The notes below the pieces were generated by a model. The model had not been told where the DNA came from and made no database searches. It saw only the letters and a program-made list of their open reading frames with translations. A DNA stretch of 32,321 bases from Nitrospirota bacterium (lineage in GTDB: Bacteria; Nitrospirota; Thermodesulfovibrionia; UBA6902). The stretch covers positions 1 to 32,321 of the forward strand of contig DRDE01000289.1 in NCBI GenBank assembly GCA_011040095.1. The letters are read 5' to 3'. Positions 1 through 6,924 of this stretch are shown in pieces. The stretch's first letter is position 1. Each line of letters opens with the position of its first letter. A program made the translations under genes and the position numbers.

Positions 1-1
1 A

Positions 2-358
2 AACACAAAAAAAGAAGAAATCAAAGAGATCGAAAAACAGCGTAAAAAGATTATTAACCTCATATTAGACCAATCCGAGCTAATTGAGGGAAGTCTTAGA
101 GAATCTCTAATGAAATGTGGGAAAAAAGGCTGTCGCTGTGAACAAGAACCCATACATCCTGTTACAAGACTTTCAAGATGGGAAAATGGTAAATTGATAA
201 ATAAGCTCATCAGAGTCGCTGATAGAGAAGGGGCCAGAAAACTCTTCAATAACTATAGAAAACACAAACAGGCTATAAATGAGTTTGTTGAAATTAACAA
301 CAAAGAGAAGGAATTACTGAAAAATATGATAAAATTAAAAACTGTTAAATATGAGTGA
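2..358 (+). CDS. DUF6788-like protein, 5'-truncated by window edge
   Basis: The reading frame is open from base 2, so the first ATG (base 110) is probably internal. The visible part begins with a charged, likely coiled-coil helix, followed by the motif EGSLRES-LMKCGKKGCRC and a basic segment containing NNYRKHKQ. That Cys-rich core (CGKKGCRC) after a helical N-terminus is typical of the small DUF6788 family, whose members often sit beside transposases and other mobile genes. Function is unknown; the CxxxxCxC cluster could bind metal or nucleic acid (inference). It is AT-richer than the flagellar genes and lies on the opposite strand, so it appears foreign to the flagellar operon. Family assignment is from motif memory only. 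Confidence 0.6.
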   Translation, partial: NTKKEEIKEIEKQRKKIINLILDQSELIEGSLRESLMKCGKKGCRCEQEPIHPVTRLSRWENGKLINKLIRVADREGARKLFNNYRKHKQAINEFVEINNKEKELLKNMIKLKTVKYE

Positions 359-445
359 TTAAGATAGCTTGCCCAAAAAGATAACTTATTGAAATATAAA
401 GAGAATAAATTCTGAACTAACTATGCTGAACTATCGGAATGCAGG

Positions 446-502
446 ATGAATCTATATAAATTTTCAGTGGTGATTGAAAAAGATAGAGATGGCTATTTTG
501 CA
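446..502 (+). pseudogene. Truncated hicB-like antitoxin N-terminus
   Basis: The first 19 codons read MNLYKFSVVIEKDRDGYFA, matching the beta-strand start of HicB antitoxins (consensus-like xxFxVVIEKDEDGYxA). After about base 502 the frame runs into the antisense of fliW and the HicB signature (the CPEL/GC motif and the helix) never appears. No hicA is visible upstream. It is best read as a broken remnant left at the junction between a mobile or toxin-antitoxin region and the flagellar locus. The fliW stop codon (493-495) lies inside the remnant. Confidence 0.5.
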
Positions 503-930
503 GCAGGTGCAATCAGGGATTTAAGCGGCGTTTTACAGGAAAAAGGGGTATCCTCATTTACAATCTGTATGCCCTTTTTGTTGATGGAGTTTATTACCAG
601 GGGGCCCTGCAGGTTTGCAGTAACGCTGTCCCCTTCAACCCTCAATATGGCAAGAGTTACCATATCTTCTTCTTTTTCTACTTCCAGGAAATTCCTTATC
701 GAATTTTCAATCTTCAGTGAATAGTCAGGAAAAAGTTCAAAAGGCTGTGTTACGATGAAGGCTATATCCGGGTCATCTACTGCCTGGAGCCATTTGAGTG
801 AAGTGTCTTTATAGTCCATCAGAATGAATCTTTTAATATCGGGAAAGCCCATTAGTCCGCCCGGGAAATGGATAATCCTGTCTTTTGCTACTTCAAGCCT
901 TCCGAATCTCGATGTGTCAAAAGATATCAT
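493..930 (-). CDS. fliW: Flagellar assembly factor FliW
   Basis: FliW (145 aa, normal length) binds CsrA and relieves CsrA's block on flagellin translation; flagellin in turn sequesters FliW. Visible family features are the N-terminal FGRLEV, IIHFPGGLMGFPD, the central WLQAVDDPDIAF followed by VTQPFELFPDY, and NLQGPLVIN. The start overlaps the csrA stop as ATGA, so the two are probably translationally coupled, the standard csrA-fliW arrangement. The last few residues (about IAPAAK) and the TAG stop come from the junction with the truncated hicB-like sequence, so the extreme C-terminus may have been replaced. The conserved body is complete. Confidence 0.95.
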   Translation of the reverse strand: MISFDTSRFGRLEVAKDRIIHFPGGLMGFPDIKRFILMDYKDTSLKWLQAVDDPDIAFIVTQPFELFPDYSLKIENSIRNFLEVEKEEDMVTLAILRVEGDSVTANLQGPLVINSINKKGIQIVNEDTPFSCKTPLKSLIAPAAK

Positions 931-1157
931 TTACTTTTAAATGCCTCCTTTATTTTCCCGAACTCGTCCACTGATGATATTGATGAAAGACGGTTTTCCG
1001 TCTGTATCTTTTCATATATCTCCTCCCTGTATATAAGGAGTTCAGGCGGAGCTTCTATCCCTACCTTGACATGCCTGCCTTTTATGTCGACTATCCTGAC
1101 CGTTATCCCCTGGCCTATTCTTAAAACTTCTCCCAACTTCCTTGTCAAGACAAGCAT
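927..1157 (-). CDS. csrA: Carbon storage regulator CsrA
   Basis: CsrA is a dimeric RNA-binding translational repressor that recognises GGA motifs in leaders such as that of flagellin mRNA. The 76-aa product begins MLVLTRKLGE and carries the RNA-contacting residues L4 and R44 (in IYREEIYEKI), aligned with E. coli CsrA without gaps. The KGRHVKVGIEAP core is intact. The C-terminus is about 15 residues longer than the E. coli protein, as is common in species that pair CsrA with FliW. It lies 33 bases after flgL and overlaps fliW by 4 bases, so it belongs to the late flagellar operon started upstream of flgM. Confidence 0.97.
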   Translation of the reverse strand: MLVLTRKLGEVLRIGQGITVRIVDIKGRHVKVGIEAPPELLIYREEIYEKIQTENRLSSISSVDEFGKIKEAFKSK

Positions 1158-1190
1158 TTTGCGGTTATCTCTTTCTTATGAAATTTTTTT

Positions 1191-2717
1191 CTACGCTAAA
1201 AAATCAAAAAGCGACTGCGACAAGCTTCTCAGCGAAGAAATTCTCATTGCCTCAAGAGTAGACTGAATTTTTGTTATTTCTAAAGCAACTTCTGCTATAT
1301 CCGCATCCTCAAGTATGGAAAGGCTTTGCCTGTAAGAAAGTTCATTGTCCTCCAGCCTGTCTTTCTGATCATCAAGGTATTTGAGCCGGGAGCCTGCATC
1401 AGCGGTCGTATTAATATTACTGTCGAGCGCGCCGTCAAGGAGAAATATGCTTCCCTGGATGCCGGCTGTGTCATTGCTTGCCAGGGAGTTCTTCATGTGG
1501 TCGATTATCATGAAAAAACTGATGGAACCGGTCAGGTTGGTTGAAGCAATGCGTGAAAGCCCGGAAGTATCCGTATCATTTCCATCTGAATCACTCACTG
1601 TAATACTATAGCTTGTGTTCGGTGTCGTGGGAGCAAAGAGGAGCCGTTTGCCCGCGGTATCATTTATTACGAATGCCTCTACACCAAGGGCCGTAGCCGT
1701 GAGGTTTGATTGCAGGTCGGTATGAAGCAGCGCGGACAATCCGTTGGAATCCGTGTCTTCTCCGTCACCATCGTTTGATACCTCAATGGTAAAAGCCTCC
1801 CCGGCTGTTGTTGGCCTGAAAAACAGCCGCTCATTACCCGCTGCATCTGTAAAAATTCCAGCCTCTATCCCCATATTGAGAGCATTGATCGCATTTCTGA
1901 GCAGAGCCGGTGTATTATTGGTGCCATCCACTGTCAAAGTTACAGGGCTGCCTGTCCCTGCCTTTAAAGTCAAAGTACCTGTGCCTATAGTTTCCGAAAC
2001 CGAAGAGTCATAAAACCCTGTCATTGGTGCATTTATAGTATCTCTTATCTCTTCAGGCGAGGCATTGGTGAAAGCATCGCCGGTGTCAAGATATAAAGGG
2101 GTGCCGGAGCCTTCAGTAATTCTGATATTTCCCGACAATATTTCACCGGTCAAATCCGCTGAAATGTATTTAGTATTATCACTGAATGCAGTGTCTCCGG
2201 TTATATTTATCCCGGTTTTTATCCCGTCACTTATGTAAACTTCTAAATTATTCGTATCTCCCTGATATACCCCCGAGGTATCAAATGCCTGTGTGCTGCT
2301 CAGATAACCGGAAAATATGTGTCTATTTTTCAGCTTGGTGTTACCAATACTAATCAGTTCATTAAACAGATTCTGTATCTCATACGATGTCATCTCCCTT
2401 GTATCGCCGGTAGACGTATCATTGCTTTCGGCAACAGCAAGCTCCCTTGCCCTGTTAAGGATGTTCCGTGATGCGCTCAACTGGATCTCTGTAAGACCGA
2501 GCATACTCATTCCTTCGTCTATGTTCCGGTTAAACTGATCTATTTTATTAATAGAAACCTTGTAAGCCATGGCTCCGCGCGCTGCAATTACGTCGTCCGA
2601 CGGTTTGGTAAGCCTCTTGCCCGAGCTTAATTGCACCTGCGACTTGCCTAATTTACTGAGGTTTTTGCTCAGTGAATTCGTAAACTGGTTAAAGAGCATG
2701 AAAGCGGTAATTCTCAT
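1191..2717 (-). CDS. flgL: Hook-filament junction protein FlgL (HAP3)
   Basis: FlgL is the second junction protein between hook and filament. Its N-terminus (MRITAFMLFNQF...LSSGKRLTKPSDD) and C-terminus (KIQSTLEAMRISSLRSLSQSLFDFL) are the conserved flagellin-like coiled-coil ends. At 508 aa it is much longer than the roughly 300-aa enteric protein; the extra length is a surface domain at about residues 140-400. That domain contains a tandem duplication: residues about 284-341 and 345-398 share AG-(N/K)-R-L-F-(F/A)-PTT, (T/S)I(E/T)VS, and DTD(S/T)(N/S)GLS. The start overlaps the flgK stop as ATGA, indicating coupling. Confidence 0.95.
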   Translation of the reverse strand: MRITAFMLFNQFTNSLSKNLSKLGKSQVQLSSGKRLTKPSDDVIAARGAMAYKVSINKIDQFNRNIDEGMSMLGLTEIQLSASRNILNRARELAVAESNDTSTGDTREMTSYEIQNLFNELISIGNTKLKNRHIFSGYLSSTQAFDTSGVYQGDTNNLEVYISDGIKTGINITGDTAFSDNTKYISADLTGEILSGNIRITEGSGTPLYLDTGDAFTNASPEEIRDTINAPMTGFYDSSVSETIGTGTLTLKAGTGSPVTLTVDGTNNTPALLRNAINALNMGIEAGIFTDAAGNERLFFRPTTAGEAFTIEVSNDGDGEDTDSNGLSALLHTDLQSNLTATALGVEAFVINDTAGKRLLFAPTTPNTSYSITVSDSDGNDTDTSGLSRIASTNLTGSISFFMIIDHMKNSLASNDTAGIQGSIFLLDGALDSNINTTADAGSRLKYLDDQKDRLEDNELSYRQSLSILEDADIAEVALEITKIQSTLEAMRISSLRSLSQSLFDFLA

Positions 2718-4381
2718 AGGTTTATAATTATCTCCAGCAGTTCGTCGGTTAATTTAATAATCCGTGCCCCTGCTTCAAAGGCGCGCTGATATCTTATAAG
2801 GTTGGCAGCCTCTTCATCAAGAGAGACCCCTGATACCGATTCCCGCCTGTTATTCAGCTCAAACAGCAAATTCTCCTCAAAACTAAGGCTGTCTGATGCT
2901 GCCTGGCTTAATGATCCCACGGTTGAAACAATTCCCGCATAGTAATCGTTGAATGTACTACTGTTAAGGTTGGAAATTTTTGATCCGTTCTTATCGATGA
3001 TATCAAGTGCATTTGTATTATCACCGGGCAGTGTTGTCGCTGATTTCGCTGCTGCAACCTGCCGCCCGTCTGTTATGGCTACATTAAAATTCTGGATTGC
3101 GGTTTCAAGAGGACTGATAAAAAAGCTGTCATTTACAGTTGGAGCAGACGTACCATCGGTAATCACTATCCGAATCCCGTTAAAATCAATATTGCCACCT
3201 GAAACATATGCATTTTGTACGACAAGCGCACCTGTCTGGCGGTTAAGCACCTGATAATTTAATGTACCCGCAACATCAACAAATTTTATATCATATTCAT
3301 CAAGAGCAAGTGCAGCGGGACTGGGGTCCGTAATACTTTTTAATGTTATACTCGCTCCTGAACCGCCTGTTGTATCGTCCCGGGTATATAACTGTAAATT
3401 ATTAAAAAAGTTCGCTCCCTGATTGCCATCAAGATCATATGTGGGATTTGCGACAGAATATGTATGCAGATAATTTGTTTCTTGTGTTATGGATGCAATC
3501 ATTTTCCTCAAACTGAATAGCGAATTTGTTTTTATATCATCTCTGAGCGATATGAATCCCCCAAGCTGGCCGCTCTGAAAGAAAGAGGTCGCTTTTACTC
3601 CCCCGTTATAGATATCCCTGTCCCCTTCCAGGTTAAGAGATGTAGTCAGGTCATATGACCTTATGCCGGCAACAATGCTTCTTCTGCCGGCAACGATTGT
3701 AACAGAGCCGTCAGAGGCCTCATTCCAGTCATAGCCAACCAGTTCGGCAAGCTCTTTCATTAACTCTTCCCTTTCATCCCTGAACACGTTTGCTGTTTCA
3801 GCACCTCCTGCTTCTATCCCTATTATTTTTCCATTGATCGTGGCAATGTTCTTTGTTATCACATTTACCTGGTCAGCAATATCTCCTATTTCATCATTTA
3901 CGAACTTCACATTCTGCAGAAGATCTCTTTCTATCTGTTGCGCCGCATTGATAAACGCCTGGGCCTTTATCAGCAGTATCGACCTTTGAGCCGATTCCTC
4001 GGGATTTGCTGCAACCTCCTGCCATGCATTAAAATATTCTTCCATGAAATTTGAAAGCCCGAAACCCTGCACCTCATTAAATATCTGCTCTACCTGGCTT
4101 AAGCCGCGTTCAAGTGAATACGAACTCCCGTAGCTGGTGCGCTGTCCGAGTATCTGAAGAAAAATAAAAGAATCAAAACTCCTCCTTATTTCGACATCTC
4201 CGACCCCCCTGCCTAAATGTTTGCCCTGCAATTCAACAGGGCTGGCTATCTTCATAATTACATCCTGGCGGCTGTACCCTGGAGTATTGACATTGGCTAT
4301 ATTATTGCTTGTTACGCGGAGCGCCAGTTGATTTGCAAAGATTCCCGACCTGCCTATGTCGAAAAGCCCCATAATGGACAT
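2714..4381 (-). CDS. flgK: Hook-filament junction protein FlgK (HAP1)
   Basis: FlgK caps the finished hook and forms the first junction layer under the filament. The 555-aa product starts GLFDIGRSGIFANQLALRVTSNNIANVNTPGYSRQDV, the rod/hook/HAP N-terminal signature, and ends with EEAANLIRYQRAFEAGARIIKLTDELLEIIINL, the conserved C-terminal helix. Length is normal for the family. It sits between the FlgN chaperone gene, whose stop is immediately upstream, and flgL, which it overlaps by 4 bases. It is probably expressed late, from the sigma-28 promoter before flgM. Confidence 0.97.
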   Translation of the reverse strand: MSIMGLFDIGRSGIFANQLALRVTSNNIANVNTPGYSRQDVIMKIASPVELQGKHLGRGVGDVEIRRSFDSFIFLQILGQRTSYGSSYSLERGLSQVEQIFNEVQGFGLSNFMEEYFNAWQEVAANPEESAQRSILLIKAQAFINAAQQIERDLLQNVKFVNDEIGDIADQVNVITKNIATINGKIIGIEAGGAETANVFRDEREELMKELAELVGYDWNEASDGSVTIVAGRRSIVAGIRSYDLTTSLNLEGDRDIYNGGVKATSFFQSGQLGGFISLRDDIKTNSLFSLRKMIASITQETNYLHTYSVANPTYDLDGNQGANFFNNLQLYTRDDTTGGSGASITLKSITDPSPAALALDEYDIKFVDVAGTLNYQVLNRQTGALVVQNAYVSGGNIDFNGIRIVITDGTSAPTVNDSFFISPLETAIQNFNVAITDGRQVAAAKSATTLPGDNTNALDIIDKNGSKISNLNSSTFNDYYAGIVSTVGSLSQAASDSLSFEENLLFELNNRRESVSGVSLDEEAANLIRYQRAFEAGARIIKLTDELLEIIINL

Positions 4382-4837
4382 TTATGTCTCCTTTGATAAA
4401 AGAACACCCGTGGTCCTCGAAATATTCCCGTCTGTAAATGTATTGATAAAATTTGCCGTTGTCCTGATGTAATTGATCGAGCGGTCTATCAGGATGGAAT
4501 TAAATTTATTCATCTCCTCTATATTCTGCAGGAGTGACAGCAACCGGGAACGCAAAATCGTAAACATATTGTTACCCGTAATTTCCCCCAGGTCATTAAG
4601 GTTAATGTCGCCGTTAATTTCATTGTCCACGCTGAATTTTGTTATCAGCCTTATTCTTTCCTCTTCAAGAAGTCTGAGTCTCATTATAACCGTATCTTTC
4701 TCCTTTGATATGTCTGCTATCTTTTCCGCATTAATATCGACAAGACATATCCTTTCCTCCTTAAGAAGATCATGAAGTATCTTATAAGTATTGATCTGCT
4801 CTTTCAATATGTTGATAATAGCTTGTTCCGGTGTCAT
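4382..4837 (-). CDS. flgN: FlgN-like export chaperone
   Basis: FlgN chaperones bind FlgK and FlgL in the cytoplasm and bring them to the export gate. This 151-aa protein is almost wholly helical and charged, with the pattern L-L-KEER-x(5)-IN-AEKI-ADISKEKDTVIMRL-LEEER typical of the weakly conserved FlgN family. Its position directly upstream of flgK (the stop abuts the flgK start) strongly supports the call. A Shine-Dalgarno sequence (AGAGGAAAT) precedes the ATG. The assignment rests on pattern and context more than strict sequence conservation. Confidence 0.85.
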   Translation of the reverse strand: MTPEQAIINILKEQINTYKILHDLLKEERICLVDINAEKIADISKEKDTVIMRLRLLEEERIRLITKFSVDNEINGDINLNDLGEITGNNMFTILRSRLLSLLQNIEEMNKFNSILIDRSINYIRTTANFINTFTDGNISRTTGVLLSKET

Positions 4838-4876
4838 ATTTCCTCTCTTTATTCAGCCGTCAATAAATAGAAATTG

Positions 4877-5054
4877 ATTTAAACCTAAATTGAGCGATTC
4901 TCTGTTTTGTCATTCCGGCTTGTCCGGAATCTTCCCCTGTTTTCAGAAGGATCCCCGACAAGCGGGAATGACACTTGTTAGGTGATTACTTTCTTTCGTA
5001 AAAGCTTTGCCTATCAATGTCCTCATTAAAGAATCGCTCAATTTAGGTTAAAAT
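4877..5054. repeat. MITE-like inverted-repeat element between flgM and flgN
   Basis: Two 25-base arms (4877-4901 and 5030-5054) are inverted repeats of each other with one mismatch; the inner 20 bases are perfect (4882-4901 versus 5030-5049). Inside is a second palindrome, GTCATTCCGGCTTGTCCGG...GAATGAC (4909-4972), a version of which recurs at 20608-20675. There is no open reading frame, which is consistent with a non-autonomous mobile element. The right arm supplies the flgM stop codon (5048-5050). No clear target-site duplication was found. In RNA it would form a long hairpin between flgM and flgN. Confidence 0.7.
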
Positions 5055-5344
5055 TCTTCTTCTAATATTTTCTGTGCCGTCTTTACCGGATCAAAGTTAT
5101 ATGTGCCGGCATCAATTGCCTTTTTGAGAGCATCAACCTTATCTCTTCTTATGTCGGGAAGTCCGTCTATCAGGCCCTTGAGTTCACTTATCTCCTTTGC
5201 CTTCCCGGACAGGCTTATTTTGTCCCTGTCGCTTTCCGTCTTTTGAGCATCTTCTTTCTTTTCAACATCCTGATTTTTATTCAGATCCTGAACTTTGCTG
5301 AAAAGTTTTTTTCCGTCAAGCGGATTATTTCCATCTATTATCAT
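5048..5344 (-). CDS. flgM: Anti-sigma-28 factor FlgM
   Basis: FlgM binds and inhibits FliA and is exported when the hook is complete, releasing late transcription. The 98-aa protein has a disordered charged N-terminal half and the conserved C-terminal FliA-binding half: RDKISLSGKAKEISELKGLI, then RRDKVDALKKAIDAGTYNFDPVKTAQKILEE. It is the first gene after a near-consensus sigma-28 promoter at 5425-5451, giving the usual feedback loop. Its last codon and stop lie at the edge of the right arm of the inverted-repeat element, but the conserved C-terminal helix is intact. Confidence 0.95.
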   Translation of the reverse strand: MIIDGNNPLDGKKLFSKVQDLNKNQDVEKKEDAQKTESDRDKISLSGKAKEISELKGLIDGLPDIRRDKVDALKKAIDAGTYNFDPVKTAQKILEEEF

Positions 5345-5424
5345 TTTTACACCCCCTTTTGCATGAGCCGCTCATGCTGATCGCTGAAGTATACTGTAAA
5401 ATTATTTTACACTCCCTGACTATG

Positions 5425-5451
5425 TTATCGGCGCTTTTTAAAATATCTTTA
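5425..5451 (-). promoter_or_regulatory. Sigma-28 (FliA) promoter for flgM-flgN-flgK-flgL-csrA-fliW
   Basis: Read on the minus strand: TAAAGATA, 11 bases, GCCGATAA. This matches the FliA consensus (TAAAGTTT-N11-GCCGATAA) fully in the -10 and in 6 of 8 positions in the -35, with exact spacing. Transcription would start near 5418, about 75 bases upstream of the flgM ATG. The TAA of the -35 element is also the flgJ stop codon. This promoter would separate late genes from the upstream ring and rod genes. Confidence 0.88.
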
Positions 5452-5787
5452 GTCCTGTTTATTATTAACGGCATTATTATTGTTACTGCCGTTGTAATTA
5501 TTTGCATCCGGCATTCTTTCCAGCCACTTCATGATAGTATCCTGCAGGCCAAGCCCTCTGTCAGCCAAAAGCCTGGAGACCTCCATATCAAAAAGGCTCA
5601 TATACGTATTATAACCATTCCCTTTTTTATCGGTTGACATACTGTTTGAGGTTTCTCTCATGATTTTCAGTAACTGGTAAGCAAAAAGAGACTCCATCTC
5701 CTTTGCAACTTTCTCAAACTCAGCATGCTTTTTGTCCGTTCCTTCGGCCGGCTCCTGACCGCTGATTGCTGAAAGCTGATTTATCAT
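5449..5787 (-). CDS. flgJ: Rod-binding protein, FlgJ N-terminal domain only
   Basis: FlgJ's N-terminal domain caps the growing rod in the periplasm. The 112-aa product carries the rod-binding core: FEKVAKEMESLFAYQLLKIMRETSNSM, then YMSLFDMEVSRLLADRGLGLQDTI. The muramidase domain of enteric FlgJ is absent, as in many non-enteric bacteria where a separate hydrolase opens the peptidoglycan. The Asn-rich tail (NNYNGSNNNNAVNN) is low complexity. It overlaps flgI by 4 bases (ATGA). The stop codon is shared with the -35 box of the flgM promoter. Confidence 0.9.
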   Translation of the reverse strand: MINQLSAISGQEPAEGTDKKHAEFEKVAKEMESLFAYQLLKIMRETSNSMSTDKKGNGYNTYMSLFDMEVSRLLADRGLGLQDTIMKWLERMPDANNYNGSNNNNAVNNKQD

Positions 5788-6890
5788 ATTATCTCCAGCT
5801 CCGCGCTCAGAGCGCCGGATGCCTTTAATGCCTGAAGAATGGATATTAAATCACGCGGTGTCACACCCAGCGCATTCAATGCCCTGACAACCTCGCCTAA
5901 AGTTATTCCGGATATCCTGACAAGAGATGCCTTCTGTTCTGTAACCGAGATATTTGTCCGTGGAACAACAGTTGTCTCTGCATTTTCAGGGGCAAAGGGA
6001 GGCGGCTGGGAAACCTGCGGCCGCTCCGTGATTTCAATAGCCAATGATCCGTGGGCAATAGCAACAGGGGAGATCGTTACATTCTTTCCGATAATAATTG
6101 TCCCTGTTCTTTCATTTATAACTACTTTTGCCGCCATATCAACCTGCACGTTCAGGACTTCGACTCTTGTTATCAATCCGACAAGATTACCCTTGTATGC
6201 ATCAGGCACTACAACCTTCACTGCCGACGGATCGATAGGGAACGCATACCTGCCTTCAAATGCCTCATTTATTTTTTTCGAGATTCTGTCTATGGTGGCA
6301 AAGTCGGCTTTATGAAGGAACAGTCTCAGTTCATTTCCATTCCCCAGGGTAAAAAGGGGCTCCTTTTCTATTGTTATGCCGTCAGGGATCTTGCCTGCAG
6401 TAGGATGATTTTTTTGTACTGAAGCGCCCTCCCCTCCTGCTGCAAAACCTCCTATGGAAACAGGTCCCTGGGCAAGGCCGTATACCTTGCCGTCAGGGCC
6501 TCTTAAGGGGGTAAGAAGCAGCGTGCCGCCCTGGATGCTTGTTGCATCGCCTATTGTCGAAACAAGCGCATCAATTTTCATCCCGGGTTTTGCAAACGGC
6601 GGAAGCGTTGCAGTAATTACAACCGCTGCTATACTTTTTGTTTTAATATCATCCGCATTTACCGTCACTCCCATTCTCTTCAACATGCTCGACATACTCT
6701 GTACTGCCGTCTTTCCTTTATCGCCCGTTCCGTCAAGTCCGGCTATCAGTCCGTATCCTATCAATTGATTGTCCCTTACCCCTTCAAAGCTCGCTATATC
6801 CTTGATACGCTCGGCATATGAATAAGTGAAAAGTGAAAAGTGAAAAGTGAAAAGCAATAAGGATGTTATAAATAATATGATTTTTTTCAT
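5784..6890 (-). CDS. flgI: Flagellar P-ring protein FlgI
   Basis: FlgI is exported to the periplasm and forms the P ring in the peptidoglycan layer. The chosen start is the ATG at 6888-6890 (MKKIILFITS, 368 aa), which gives a normal signal peptide, a GAGGG Shine-Dalgarno about 8 bases upstream and a 34-base gap after flgH. An upstream ATG at 6947 would add 19 residues that do not belong. Mature FlgI starts about ERIKDIASFEGVRDNQLIGYGLIAGLDGTGDK, the family signature, and ends FlgI-like with LGVTPRDLISILQALKASGAL. The signal core (residues about 13-22) is encoded by four perfect GTGAAAA units (6826-6853). Confidence 0.96.
   Translation of the reverse strand: MKKIILFITSLLLFTFHFSLFTYSYAERIKDIASFEGVRDNQLIGYGLIAGLDGTGDKGKTAVQSMSSMLKRMGVTVNADDIKTKSIAAVVITATLPPFAKPGMKIDALVSTIGDATSIQGGTLLLTPLRGPDGKVYGLAQGPVSIGGFAAGGEGASVQKNHPTAGKIPDGITIEKEPLFTLGNGNELRLFLHKADFATIDRISKKINEAFEGRYAFPIDPSAVKVVVPDAYKGNLVGLITRVEVLNVQVDMAAKVVINERTGTIIIGKNVTISPVAIAHGSLAIEITERPQVSQPPPFAPENAETTVVPRTNISVTEQKASLVRISGITLGEVVRALNALGVTPRDLISILQALKASGALSAELEII
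6826..6853. repeat. Heptanucleotide tandem repeat, GTGAAAA x4
   Basis: Four perfect head-to-tail copies of GTGAAAA (plus strand). They lie inside flgI and, read on the minus strand, encode part of the signal peptide (F-T-F-H-F-S-L-F). Because 7 is not a multiple of 3, gain or loss of one unit would shift the flgI frame. Confidence 0.95.
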
Positions 6891-6891
6891 A

Positions 6892-6919
6892 CCCTGACCC
6901 TCAACTCCTGACTCATAAG
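6892..6919. repeat. Degenerate heptanucleotide array at the flgH-flgI junction
   Basis: Consecutive 7-base words CCCTGAC, CCTCAAC, TCCTGAC and TCATAAG share a 7-base period. On the minus strand they contain the purine-rich GAGGG that serves as the flgI Shine-Dalgarno sequence. Confidence 0.6.
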
Positions 6920-6924
6920 TTTCA

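Noticed and set aside
503-724. Continuation of the HicB-like frame
   Set aside because: Beyond about base 502 it is the antisense of fliW and has no HicB features.
868-1266. 132-aa plus-strand frame opposite csrA
   Set aside because: Antisense shadow of fliW/csrA/flgL, with no ribosome site or family pattern. The same applies to the other long frames opposite flgK, flgI, flgF, flhF, flhA, flhB, fliM, cheA and the cheW-cheZ gene.
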